DNA of 11,910 nucleotides from DATEJJ01 sp039649115 (GCA_039649115.1 JBBWZQ010000275.1:1-11910); one strand, 5' to 3'; counted from the stretch's first letter, positions 1 to 6,253 are shown. Notes: generated by a model not told the origin, from the letters alone. Made by a program: numbers and translations.

Positions 1-153
1 GGCCGCAGCGGCCGCCGGGCCGCCGCCACCGGAGCCGCCGGTGCAGCCGGGCAGGGCCGGCGCGGCCGTGGCGGCCATGCCGCCGAGGGCGGCGCGGCGC
101 AGCAGCGCGCGCCGGCTGAGGTGGAAGGACGGTGAGGGCAGGGAGCCAGTCAC
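1..153 (-). CDS. Tat-type lipoprotein, N-terminal fragment (probable ABC solute-binding protein)
   Basis: Only the first 51 codons lie in the window; the gene continues past the left edge. From a GTG at 153 it reads as an export signal: a twin-arginine stretch at residues 13-18 (SRRALL), a second RR at 19-20, a hydrophobic Ala/Leu/Gly stretch, then a lipobox-like LPGC with the acceptor Cys at residue 37. A Gly/Ser/Ala-rich tether follows. Pro before Gly-Cys is not the best lipobox. A GGGGGCGG run just upstream of the GTG may be the ribosome binding site. Tat lipoprotein signals of this style are common in actinobacterial ABC sugar-binding proteins, and the 28-bp gap after the GH9 cellulase would suit a cello-oligosaccharide binding protein. 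No mature domain is visible, so the function is inferred from context. It could be another lipoprotein. Confidence 0.6.
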   Translation of the reverse strand, partial: MTGSLPSPSFHLSRRALLRRAALGGMAATAAPALPGCTGGSGGGGPAAAAA

Positions 154-181
154 CCGCCCCCACCGCCAAGACGGGGGTCGA

Positions 182-2653
182 TCAGCCGGTCGTGCACGAT
201 GAGCCGTTGAGGACGAACGCGGCCGGCTTTGTGTTAGTACCCGAATACGTGGCGTTGAACCCGAGCGAGAGCGACGCGCCGGGCGGCAGCGACCCGTTGT
301 ACGACAGGCTCGCCGCCGTCACCGCCCGGCCGCTCTGCGTCCAGGTCGCCGACCAGCCCTGGCTGATCGTCTGGTTGCCGGCGAAGCTGAACTGCAGGTT
401 CCACCCGTTGATCGCGGCCGTACCGGTGTTGGCGATCGTCATGCTGGTGGTGAAGCCGGCGCCCCAGTCGTTCTGCAGGGCGTAGGTGACCCTGCAGGCC
501 GCACCCGGGCCCGCCGACGGCGACGTCGACGGGGACGGTGCCGCCGAAGGAGACGGGGACGGTGCCGCCGAAGGAGAGGCGGAGGCCGGCGCCGAGGGGG
601 AGGCCGAGGGCGAGGCCGAGGGGGAGGGGGAGGGGGACGGCTGCGCCCCGGGAAGGGTGCCCCACACCTGGGTGGTACCGGCGTGGAGCGTGATGTTGGC
701 GGCGTTCACCGGGGTCGCCCCGGCCGTGCCCGGCAGGCCCTGGAACGACCAGTCCTTCGTGTAGTCGTGTGCGGCCGGGAAGGTGAGCCGGAACTGGCTC
801 TCCCGGCGGAACTCCGACTGGCCCGAGGGCTGGATCGAGGTGCCGGTGCAGTCGACGGTCACGTAGTACACGCTGCCGGCGAACAGGGTCGGCCCGGTCG
901 GCGCCTGGCACTGGTTGTACGCCGTGGTGAGCTGCACCTGGCTGGGGCTCTCGCCCGGGTCGAGAGTGAAGTAGTACCGCAGCGAGCCGTCGGTCAGCTT
1001 GCGGGCCGGCCAGGCGGACTGGTTCTTCACCAGCGTCTTGATCTCGATGAAGTTGGTGCCGATCGTGTTCGGCGCGGCCTGGACGTACATCTCCGGGCCG
1101 TCCGGCTTCTCCCGCACCGGGAAGTTGGCCAGCGGCGTGCCGCCGTACTCGTTGGTCAGCTCGGCCAGGGCCCCCGAGAACAGCGCGTTGTAGTCCAGCG
1201 CGCCCTCGTTCTGCTGGAAGTTGTTGCGGTCGTCGCTGAACGCGTCGCCGCCCGCGGAGTTCGGCCCGCCCACCAGTTCGCCGATGGCGGTGTGCCGGTT
1301 GGCCGCGGGCTCGTTGATGTTGTTGCTCCACGAGCCGTGCGCGCCGCGGCTGTGCGGGTTGCGCGGCCAGGCGGTGTTCTTGCCGCCGTCGGTGAAGCCG
1401 ACCTGGTAGCTCAGGTGGTTGGGGTTGTCGCCGAGGATGTAGTTGACCTGCCGCACGCCGAAGTCGTGGTACGCCTTGGCCCTGGTCGCGTCCCGGCCCT
1501 GCGCGGTGAGCCAGTTGCTGAATTCCAGCGCCAGGAAGGCGGCATTGGCCGCGTATCGCGCGGTGCCCCAGACGTCCACGACGGCCTCGCCACCGGGGGT
1601 GAAGTTGGCGTGGCTGCCGTTGACGGAGGTGCTGGCGAACCAGTCGAGGTTGCGCTCGGCGTCGTCGATGTACTGCTGCTGTCCGGTCAGTTCCGCCATC
1701 AGGACGTAGGCGCCGTAGGACTTGTCGTCCCAGTTGATCGTCCACGCGTACTCGGGCGTGGTGGTCTGGTTGACCTTGGGCATCTGCGCGTAGTAAGTCT
1801 GCGCCTTGGTCAGGTAGGCGGCCTCGCCGGTGGCCCGGTACAGCCAGATCGCGCCCCACGTCAGCTCGTCCATGTACCCGGACCACGAGTTGTAGAAGCC
1901 GGACGCGGCGCTGATGCAGGCGTCGTACTTGCCGCGGAAGCCGTCGGCGAAGTCGTACAGCGACCGGGCGTGGCTGAGCAGGGTGGCCGCGTAGGTCGGG
2001 TCGCTGGCCTTGAACAGGATGGCCGAGGCGGCCAGCGCGGCGGCAGACTCGCCGGTGAGGTCCGAGCCGGGGCACGACTCCGTCACCGCGTAGGACGGTC
2101 GCGGCGAAGGATTGACCTCGGGTGGTCCCCAGAAGGCGTGGTCTGACCCGCCGTCGCCGACCTGGCCATAGAACACATGCGCGGAGGGGTGGGCCTTGAC
2201 GATGAAGTCGTCGCCCCAGCGCAGGTTGCGCAGCAGGTACTGGCTCTGGGCCGACCTGGTGTAGCCGGCGGCGTTCGCGAGGCCGCCCCAGGCGAGCGTG
2301 GTCATCGAGGCGGCCGCCGGGAAGCCGAACTTCACCTCGTCGCCGGCGTCGTGGTAGCCGCCGGTGAGGTCCAGGTTGTGGTCCGCGCCGTCGGTGAGGT
2401 CGGAGTCTCCCCGCCAGGAGACCCGGTTGTCGGCGGGCAACCTGCCCGAGCGCTGCGACTCGTAGAACAGCATCGACGCCTGCAGCGCCTCGGCATAGTT
2501 GAACTCGCCGGTCGGTGCGGGCGCCGCGTTGGCGGAGGGAGCCAGGGTGGCGATGGTCGCCGCACTCGCGACGAGCAGTGCTCCGGCGGTGGCCAGGCGG
2601 CCCAGTCGCGGCAACCGGGCGGGGCTGGGGCGCCGCATCCGAAGGGCGGTCAT
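182..2653 (-). CDS. Secreted GH9 cellulase with CBM3c and C-terminal CBM2 (processive endoglucanase type)
   Basis: This 823-residue enzyme hydrolyses beta-1,4-glucan outside the cell. The start is ATG 2653 because AGGAG lies 7 nt upstream; the frame is open further upstream, but that part is not protein-like. Residues 1-43 form a Sec-type signal peptide (basic N-region, hydrophobic core, ANA cleavage site). The GH9 catalytic domain spans about 50-503. It shows GGYHDAGDEVKF with Asp102 and Asp105 as nucleophile-water-binding and base residues, NPHSRGAHGSW, and NEGALDYNA with the likely acid Glu483. Residues 521-671 are a CBM3c module, 672-719 a Pro/Ser/Ala linker, and 720-823 a CBM2 with its usual Cys pair (720, 820) and Trp730 and Trp767. 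The order matches processive endoglucanases such as Thermobifida Cel9A, but without an FnIII domain. NEGALDYNA differs from the commoner NEVA form. A CelR/CebR-like operator lies about 380 bp upstream. Confidence 0.96.
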   Translation of the reverse strand: MTALRMRRPSPARLPRLGRLATAGALLVASAATIATLAPSANAAPAPTGEFNYAEALQASMLFYESQRSGRLPADNRVSWRGDSDLTDGADHNLDLTGGYHDAGDEVKFGFPAAASMTTLAWGGLANAAGYTRSAQSQYLLRNLRWGDDFIVKAHPSAHVFYGQVGDGGSDHAFWGPPEVNPSPRPSYAVTESCPGSDLTGESAAALAASAILFKASDPTYAATLLSHARSLYDFADGFRGKYDACISAASGFYNSWSGYMDELTWGAIWLYRATGEAAYLTKAQTYYAQMPKVNQTTTPEYAWTINWDDKSYGAYVLMAELTGQQQYIDDAERNLDWFASTSVNGSHANFTPGGEAVVDVWGTARYAANAAFLALEFSNWLTAQGRDATRAKAYHDFGVRQVNYILGDNPNHLSYQVGFTDGGKNTAWPRNPHSRGAHGSWSNNINEPAANRHTAIGELVGGPNSAGGDAFSDDRNNFQQNEGALDYNALFSGALAELTNEYGGTPLANFPVREKPDGPEMYVQAAPNTIGTNFIEIKTLVKNQSAWPARKLTDGSLRYYFTLDPGESPSQVQLTTAYNQCQAPTGPTLFAGSVYYVTVDCTGTSIQPSGQSEFRRESQFRLTFPAAHDYTKDWSFQGLPGTAGATPVNAANITLHAGTTQVWGTLPGAQPSPSPSPSASPSASPSAPASASPSAAPSPSPSAAPSPSTSPSAGPGAACRVTYALQNDWGAGFTTSMTIANTGTAAINGWNLQFSFAGNQTISQGWSATWTQSGRAVTAASLSYNGSLPPGASLSLGFNATYSGTNTKPAAFVLNGSSCTTG
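528..575 (-). repeat. Perfect 24-bp tandem duplication in the GH9 linker
   Basis: Positions 528-551 and 552-575 are identical 24-bp units that begin GACGGGGACGG on the plus strand. On the coding strand they give two copies of an eight-residue Ala/Pro/Ser block (SAAPSPSP-like) inside the linker between CBM3c and CBM2. The duplication is in frame, so it only lengthens the linker. Identity at every base points to recent slippage or duplication. The surrounding linker is also low-complexity, with imperfect six-base Pro-Ser and Ala-Ser repeats. Confidence 0.9.
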
Positions 2654-2660
2654 CCGGTCT

Positions 2661-2665
2661 CTCCT
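2661..2665 (-). promoter_or_regulatory. Ribosome binding site that fixes the GH9 start
   Basis: On the minus strand AGGAG lies 7 nt before ATG 2653. No other in-frame start nearby has a comparable site. The signal peptide also begins properly at this ATG, with the basic residues followed by the hydrophobic core. The second in-frame Met, five codons later, has no such site. Confidence 0.8.
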
Positions 2666-2678
2666 GGCGTCATCAAGG

Positions 2679-2738
2679 GGATCAGGGCTGCGCGAGTCCA
2701 CCTCGAGCGGATCAAGGCTGCGGCAGTCCACCGATCGG
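2679..2738. repeat. Imperfect 30-bp tandem direct repeat in the GH9 leader
   Basis: Two head-to-tail units, 2679-2708 and 2709-2738, share 21 of their first 24 bases. They begin GGATCAGGGCTGCG and GGATCAAGGCTGCG, and both contain AGTCCACC. The units end 26 nt before the GH9 start codon, within its predicted 5' leader. In the GH9 frame they would read as two ten-residue repeats (VDCRSLDPLE and VDSRSPDPLD), but they lie upstream of the supported start. No known regulator site was recognised. They may be a protein or RNA regulatory element, or a simple duplication. Confidence 0.75.
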
Positions 2739-2787
2739 GACTTCGGGGTGACTGTCCGATCGATAGACTGTCGTTCATGACGGCGTA

Positions 2788-2823
2788 CCGTGGGGACGGG
2801 GAGGGCAATCCCCGTCCCCACGG
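2788..2823. other. Perfect 14-bp inverted repeat (hairpin) in the GH9 leader
   Basis: The left arm CCGTGGGGACGGGG (2788-2801) and right arm CCCCGTCCCCACGG (2810-2823) are exactly complementary around an 8-nt loop. The RNA hairpin would be very stable on either strand, and no U-rich tract follows it in either direction. It lies 134 bp upstream of the GH9 ATG, inside the predicted transcript. It may be a leader structure that affects mRNA stability or acts as an attenuator; U-less terminators are known in actinobacteria. A DNA-level protein site is another possibility. Confidence 0.8.
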
Positions 2824-3025
2824 GCTGTTCCGATGGCCCACCACGCGTGGCTGGCAGCTCGGCGTGGCGTGGCCTGGTGCGGGAGCCGGCGCATCGCAGT
2901 GGTTCTGGCGACCACCTCCTTCCGCGCCTCTGCTGTGGAGCGTCCGGCGGCGGTGTCCGGGCTGGCCCGCCGCCGGCCACGAGGCTCTCCGTCCGGGTGG
3001 ACGGGTTTGAACCTATCCATTCACG

Positions 3026-3047
3026 TCGATGGGAGCGCTTCCATCGA
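3026..3047. promoter_or_regulatory. CelR/CebR-type operator 1 (GH9 side)
   Basis: The core TGGGAGCGCTTCCA (3030-3043) differs at one base from TGGGAGCGCTCCCA, the 14-bp site known for CelR of Thermobifida and CebR of Streptomyces. These LacI-family repressors release DNA in response to cellobiose or cello-oligosaccharides. The dyad extends to TCGA on both sides, giving 22 bp with one mismatched pair. It lies just downstream of a candidate minus-strand -10 box, where a bound repressor would block GH9 transcription. The regulator gene is not in the window. Confidence 0.8.
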
Positions 3048-3059
3048 TGTTGGTTGTGG

Positions 3060-3087
3060 ACTGTAGTCCCCGTTTCGGATTTGTAAA
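3060..3087 (-). promoter_or_regulatory. Candidate GH9 promoter
   Basis: On the minus strand a -35-like TTTACA (3087-3082) and a -10-like TACAGT (3065-3060) are separated by 16 nt. Transcription would start near 3053-3051, about 5 nt before the operator dyad, and give a leader of about 400 nt. The hexamers match the housekeeping consensus at 5 and 4 of 6 positions. The placement beside the operator is the main support; no start site has been mapped. Confidence 0.4.
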
Positions 3088-3233
3088 AGACCCCTAGCAA
3101 GATCGAAATCTCGTGTTACGGGTAGATGAACGCGCGACGCACCGTCGATACGTTGATGAGCAGCGCGGAGATAGTCGTACCCATCGACAAACTTGTCTAA
3201 AACCAGGTCGGTCGCGTGCTGGGCCTGACGACC

Positions 3234-3262
3234 TTGCCATGGGAGCGTTTCCATGTGACGAT
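3234..3262 (+). promoter_or_regulatory. Candidate GH48 promoter
   Basis: TTGCCA (3234-3239) matches the -35 consensus at 5 of 6 bases. GACGAT (3257-3262) is a weaker -10 candidate. The 17-nt spacer is optimal and is almost filled by operator 2, so repressor and RNA polymerase could not bind together. The predicted start near 3269 would give a leader of about 430 nt before the GH48 ATG. This is inferred from motif position only. Confidence 0.4.
3240..3253. promoter_or_regulatory. CelR/CebR-type operator 2 (GH48 side)
   Basis: TGGGAGCGTTTCCA differs at two bases from the CelR/CebR consensus TGGGAGCGCTCCCA and at one base from operator 1. The flanks extend the dyad to CATGG...CCATG (3238-3255). 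It sits between the -35 and -10 candidates of the plus-strand promoter. Its first base is exactly 210 bp from that of operator 1. Confidence 0.75.
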
Positions 3263-3485
3263 GACGAGGTAAATTCGCGTGAGCCGATGCAACACAGCGC
3301 GACGCCGATGGGCACCCAACGTTTCGCTCGGGACGGTGTCGTGCGCTAGGGCTGTGCCGCCGCCGAGCCGCAGGTCCTATGTGCACCGCTACCACCCCCT
3401 CACCCCGCTTTGTGGCGTCACAGCGCGCAGCCGTCCCCGGAGGGCCGCCCTCGGACTTGCCACGCCGTCCAAGGAGTGCTCTCGC

Positions 3486-3545
3486 ATGAGTTTCTCGACC
3501 GACAATCTGGCCCTCTCCCGGTCCCGCAAGCTCCCCGCTGGCTGA
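3486..3545 (+). CDS. Short ORF in the GH48 leader (possible leader peptide)
   Basis: This 19-codon ORF (MSFSTDNLALSRSRKLPAG, stop TGA) starts at an ATG preceded by AAGGAG with a 9-nt gap, a better site than any neighbouring frame has. It lies within the predicted GH48 leader and ends 155 bp before the GH48 start. I recognise no family. The peptide is basic near its C-terminus and has no signal or membrane segment. It could be a translated leader, a relic, or chance; its ribosome binding site is the only strong evidence. Confidence 0.3.
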   Translation: MSFSTDNLALSRSRKLPAG

Positions 3546-3572
3546 GCCTCTCGTGGCAACCGCGTCATGGAC

Positions 3573-3595
3573 GGCGAACCGACGCCGGTTCTGCC
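3573..3595 (+). other. Small hairpin in the GH48 leader
   Basis: GAACCG (3576-3581) and CGGTTC (3586-3591) pair around an ACGC loop. Three more GC pairs follow below a single bulged T at 3592. It lies 28 bp after the short ORF and 105 bp before the GH48 start. It is modest for GC-rich DNA and may be incidental. Confidence 0.35.
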
Positions 3596-3688
3596 CGCGC
3601 CGAGCGCTGATCGACACCAGTGACACCCGTTCGCCCGGCCGCTGCCGTCGTCCCGCGACGATCTCGGCCGGACGCTTCCACCCCTATT

Positions 3689-3695
3689 AGGAGGG
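3689..3695 (+). promoter_or_regulatory. Strong ribosome binding site that fixes the GH48 start
   Basis: AGGAGGG lies 5 nt before ATG 3701 and is a near-perfect Shine-Dalgarno match. It rules out the upstream in-frame GTG at 3620, and it places the twin-arginine motif at residues 5-9, close to the N-terminus as expected. Confidence 0.85.
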
Positions 3696-3700
3696 TTCGC

Positions 3701-6130
3701 ATGTCCCGCATGTCCCGCAGAAGGTTCGTCGCCACCGTGGGTGGTGCGGTGGCCGGACTCGCGGTCGGATCGAAGATCGTGGCGACCACGACCAACGCGG
3801 AAGCCGCGACCGATGCCTACGCGCAGAAGTTCCTGGACCAGTACGCCAAGATGAAGAGTTCGGCCAACGGGTACTTCAGCCCCGCGGGGGTGCCTTACCA
3901 CTCTGTCGAGACGCTGATGGTCGAGGCCCCGGACCACGGGCACCAGACCACCTCGGAGGCGTTCAGCTACTGGATGTGGCTGGAGGCAACCTACGGCCGG
4001 GTGACCGGCGACTGGGCGCCGTTCAACAACGCGTGGGCCGCGGCCGAGAAGTTCATCATCCCGACGCACACCGACCAGCCGAGCAACGACTCGTACAACC
4101 CGAGCGCGCCGGCCACCTACGCTCCCGAGTGGCCGGACCCCAGCAGCTACCCCAGCCCGCTCAACAGTGCAGTGTCGGTCGGCCAGGACCCGATCGCGGC
4201 CGAGCTCCGGTCGGCGTACGGCACCTCCGACATGTACGGCATGCACTGGCTGCTCGACGTGGACAACGTCTACGGGTACGGGAACACGGCCGGTACCGGC
4301 GCCGAGAACGGCCCGACCGCGCCCGGCCCGTGCTACATCAACAGCTACCAGCGCGGTTCGCAGGAGTCGGTGTGGGAGACGATCCCGCAGCCGTGTACCG
4401 ACCTGATGAAGTACGGCGGACCCAACGGATACCTGGATCTGTTCGTCAAGGACAGCAGCTACGCGCAGCAGTGGAAGTTCACCAACGCGCCGGACGCCGA
4501 CGCGCGGGCCATCCAGGCGGCGTACTGGGCGTTGCGGTGGGCGTCGGCGCAGGGCAACGCGGGCGCCGTCTCGGCGTCGGTGGCCAAGGCCGCGAAGATG
4601 GGCGACTACCTGCGTTACGGGATGTTCGACAAGTACTTCAAGCAGATCGGCAACTGCACCAGCCCCACCAGTTGCCCGGCCGGTACCGGCCGTTCCGCAC
4701 AGCACTACCTGCTCGGCTGGTACTACGCCTGGGGCGGTGCCGAGCCGGGCGGCGGCTGGGCCTGGCGCATCGGTGACGGTGCCGCGCACCACGGGTACCA
4801 GAACCCGGTGGCCGCGTGGGCGCTGGCCACGATCGGCTCGATGGCACCGAAGTCGACGACCGGCAAGTCGGACTGGGCCACCAGCCTGAGCCGGCAGATC
4901 GAGTTCCTGCAGTGGCTGCAGTCGCCACAGGGCGCGATCGCCGGTGGCGCCACGAACAGCTGGGACGGCCAGTACGGCACGCCGCCGGCCGGCACGCCGA
5001 CGTTCCACGGCATGTTCTTCGACGTCCAGCCGGTCTACCACGACCCGCCGAGCAACAACTGGTTCGGCATGCAGGTGTGGGCCATGGAGCGCTGGGCCGA
5101 GTACTACTACCTGACCAAGGACGCCAAGGTCAAGCCGATCCTGGACAAGTGGATCGCCTGGGTCTCCGCGAACACCACGGTCGGCACCGGTGGCGCCTTC
5201 TCGATCCCGTCCACCCTGAACTGGACCGGGCAGCCGGACACCTGGAACCCGGCCAGCCCGGGCGCCAACGCCGGTCTCACCGTCCGCATCGTGGATTCCG
5301 GTACGGACGTGGGCGTGGCCGGGGGACTCATCAAGGCACTGCTCTACTACGCGGCGGCCACGGCCAACACCGCCGCGCAGACACTGGGCAAGAACCTGCT
5401 GGACGCGGTGTCGCTGCACACCGACACCAGGGGCATCGCGATCGCCGAGACCCGCGCCGACTACAGCCGCTTCAACGGCACCGTGTTCGTGCCGGCCGGC
5501 TTCACCGGCAAGATGCCCAACGGCGACACCATCGCCCCCGGCGCAACCTTCCTGTCCATCCGGTCCTTCCTGCGCAACGACCCGGACTTCGCGAAGGTCC
5601 AGGCCTACCTCGCCGGTGGCGCGGCACCGTCCTTCACGTACCACCGGTTCTGGGCGCAGGCCGACATCGCGATGGCGTTGGCCCTGTACTCCGAGCTGTT
5701 CCTCGGCGGGAGCAGCGCCAGCCCGTCGGCCGTGGCCTCCGCGACCGCGTCGGCCACCGCCTCGGCGTCGGCCGGCCCGTCCCCGTCGCAGACCACCAGC
5801 CCGGCGCCGAGCCCGTCCACCGGCGGCGGGGCGCTCAGCGCCGCGTACAGCGTGCAGAGCCAGTGGAGCAACGGGTTCGTCGGACAGGTCACCATCACCA
5901 ACAACACCGCCGCGACGATCCACGCCTGGCGAGTCACGTGGTCGTTCGGCGGCAACCAGCAGATCACCAACTCGTGGAACAGCACGCTCGCGCAGTCCGG
6001 CACCGGCGTCAGCGCGACCAACGCGAGCTACAACGGCACTCTCGCGCCGGGCACCTCGACCAGCTTCGGGTTCCAGGCCACCTACAGCGGTGCCAACGGC
6101 ATACCCGCGGTCACCGCGTCCGGCAGCTGA
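3701..6130 (+). CDS. Secreted GH48 cellobiohydrolase with C-terminal CBM2, Tat signal
   Basis: This 809-residue enzyme belongs to the GH48 family of inverting, processive cellulases that release cellobiose from reducing chain ends. The N-terminus carries a twin-arginine motif (SRRRF at 5-9), a hydrophobic stretch and an AEA cleavage site near residue 35, so Tat export is predicted. The catalytic domain covers about 38-667. PDHGHQTTSEAFSYW includes the likely catalytic acid Glu86, equivalent to Glu87 of Clostridium CelS. A Ser/Ala/Thr/Pro linker (669-710) leads to a CBM2 (711-809). That module keeps its aromatic positions (QW, SW, SYNG) but lacks both terminal cysteines that normally form its disulphide. 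The gene is divergent from the GH9 cellulase, has a CelR/CebR-like operator about 450 bp upstream, and ends at a strong terminator. Confidence 0.96.
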   Translation: MSRMSRRRFVATVGGAVAGLAVGSKIVATTTNAEAATDAYAQKFLDQYAKMKSSANGYFSPAGVPYHSVETLMVEAPDHGHQTTSEAFSYWMWLEATYGRVTGDWAPFNNAWAAAEKFIIPTHTDQPSNDSYNPSAPATYAPEWPDPSSYPSPLNSAVSVGQDPIAAELRSAYGTSDMYGMHWLLDVDNVYGYGNTAGTGAENGPTAPGPCYINSYQRGSQESVWETIPQPCTDLMKYGGPNGYLDLFVKDSSYAQQWKFTNAPDADARAIQAAYWALRWASAQGNAGAVSASVAKAAKMGDYLRYGMFDKYFKQIGNCTSPTSCPAGTGRSAQHYLLGWYYAWGGAEPGGGWAWRIGDGAAHHGYQNPVAAWALATIGSMAPKSTTGKSDWATSLSRQIEFLQWLQSPQGAIAGGATNSWDGQYGTPPAGTPTFHGMFFDVQPVYHDPPSNNWFGMQVWAMERWAEYYYLTKDAKVKPILDKWIAWVSANTTVGTGGAFSIPSTLNWTGQPDTWNPASPGANAGLTVRIVDSGTDVGVAGGLIKALLYYAAATANTAAQTLGKNLLDAVSLHTDTRGIAIAETRADYSRFNGTVFVPAGFTGKMPNGDTIAPGATFLSIRSFLRNDPDFAKVQAYLAGGAAPSFTYHRFWAQADIAMALALYSELFLGGSSASPSAVASATASATASASAGPSPSQTTSPAPSPSTGGGALSAAYSVQSQWSNGFVGQVTITNNTAATIHAWRVTWSFGGNQQITNSWNSTLAQSGTGVSATNASYNGTLAPGTSTSFGFQATYSGANGIPAVTASGS

Positions 6131-6191
6131 CCGCGCCGCTCTTCCCCAACGGCTGAGGCCACACGGAACAGCCGGGCGGGAGCGCTGTAAG

Positions 6192-6229
6192 GGGGACCGG
6201 GTGGGCGGGCAACCGCCCACCCGGTCTCT
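6192..6229 (+). terminator. Hairpin terminator after the GH48 gene
   Basis: A perfect 13-bp stem, ACCGGGTGGGCGG (6196-6208) with CCGCCCACCCGGT (6213-6225), closes on a GCAA loop of the GNRA type. G-C and G-U pairs extend it to 6192-6229. The tail (CTGTCTTCG) is only mildly T-rich, as is usual in high-GC actinobacteria. It lies 61 bp after the GH48 stop and before the next gene's promoter, so it separates the two transcripts. Confidence 0.85.
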
Positions 6230-6253
6230 GTCTTCGGGCGATCCCCATTTGGG

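Larger units (their letters stand above)
2654..3700. other. Divergent regulatory region between the two cellulase genes
   Basis: This 1047-bp stretch has no convincing long gene. The overlapping open frames on both strands are Arg/Pro/Gly-rich and low in protein character, as expected from GC-rich DNA. It contains two CelR/CebR-like palindromes (3030-3043, 3240-3253), a candidate promoter for each flanking cellulase, a perfect hairpin (2788-2823), a 30-bp tandem repeat (2679-2738), a short ORF (3486-3545) and a smaller hairpin (3573-3595). The part from about 3060 to 3300 is visibly richer in A/T than the coding DNA, as expected of a promoter zone. The stretches 2824-3010 and 3270-3470 show nothing I can name. 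Confidence 0.8.

Noticed and set aside
683..2146. Plus-strand 487-codon open frame across the GH9 gene
   Set aside because: Antisense shadow, Val/Arg/Gly-rich, with no domain; the GH9 catalytic motifs on the minus strand are unambiguous.
2775..2895. Minus-strand short ORF with tandem Trp codons ending at the hairpin, like an attenuator
   Set aside because: No ribosome binding site at a suitable distance from its ATG, and no reason for a cellulase to sense tryptophan.
2654..3100. Upstream extension of the GH9 frame by 149 codons
   Set aside because: The extension has no signal peptide and no ribosome binding site, and it includes the hairpin and repeats. The ATG at 2653 has AGGAG and a proper signal peptide.
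3669..3680. Third CelR/CebR site just before the GH48 ribosome binding site
   Set aside because: Only the half CGCTTCCA matches; the other half does not form a dyad. It may be a weak half-site but is not supported.
3620..3700. GTG start for GH48 at 3620
   Set aside because: It has no good ribosome binding site and would bury the twin-arginine motif 31 residues in. AGGAGGG before 3701 is decisive.
6177..6190. GGGAGCGCT motif after the GH48 stop, resembling an operator
   Set aside because: Only the left half and centre match; the right half reads GTAA instead of CCCA. It is next to a terminator and has no promoter.
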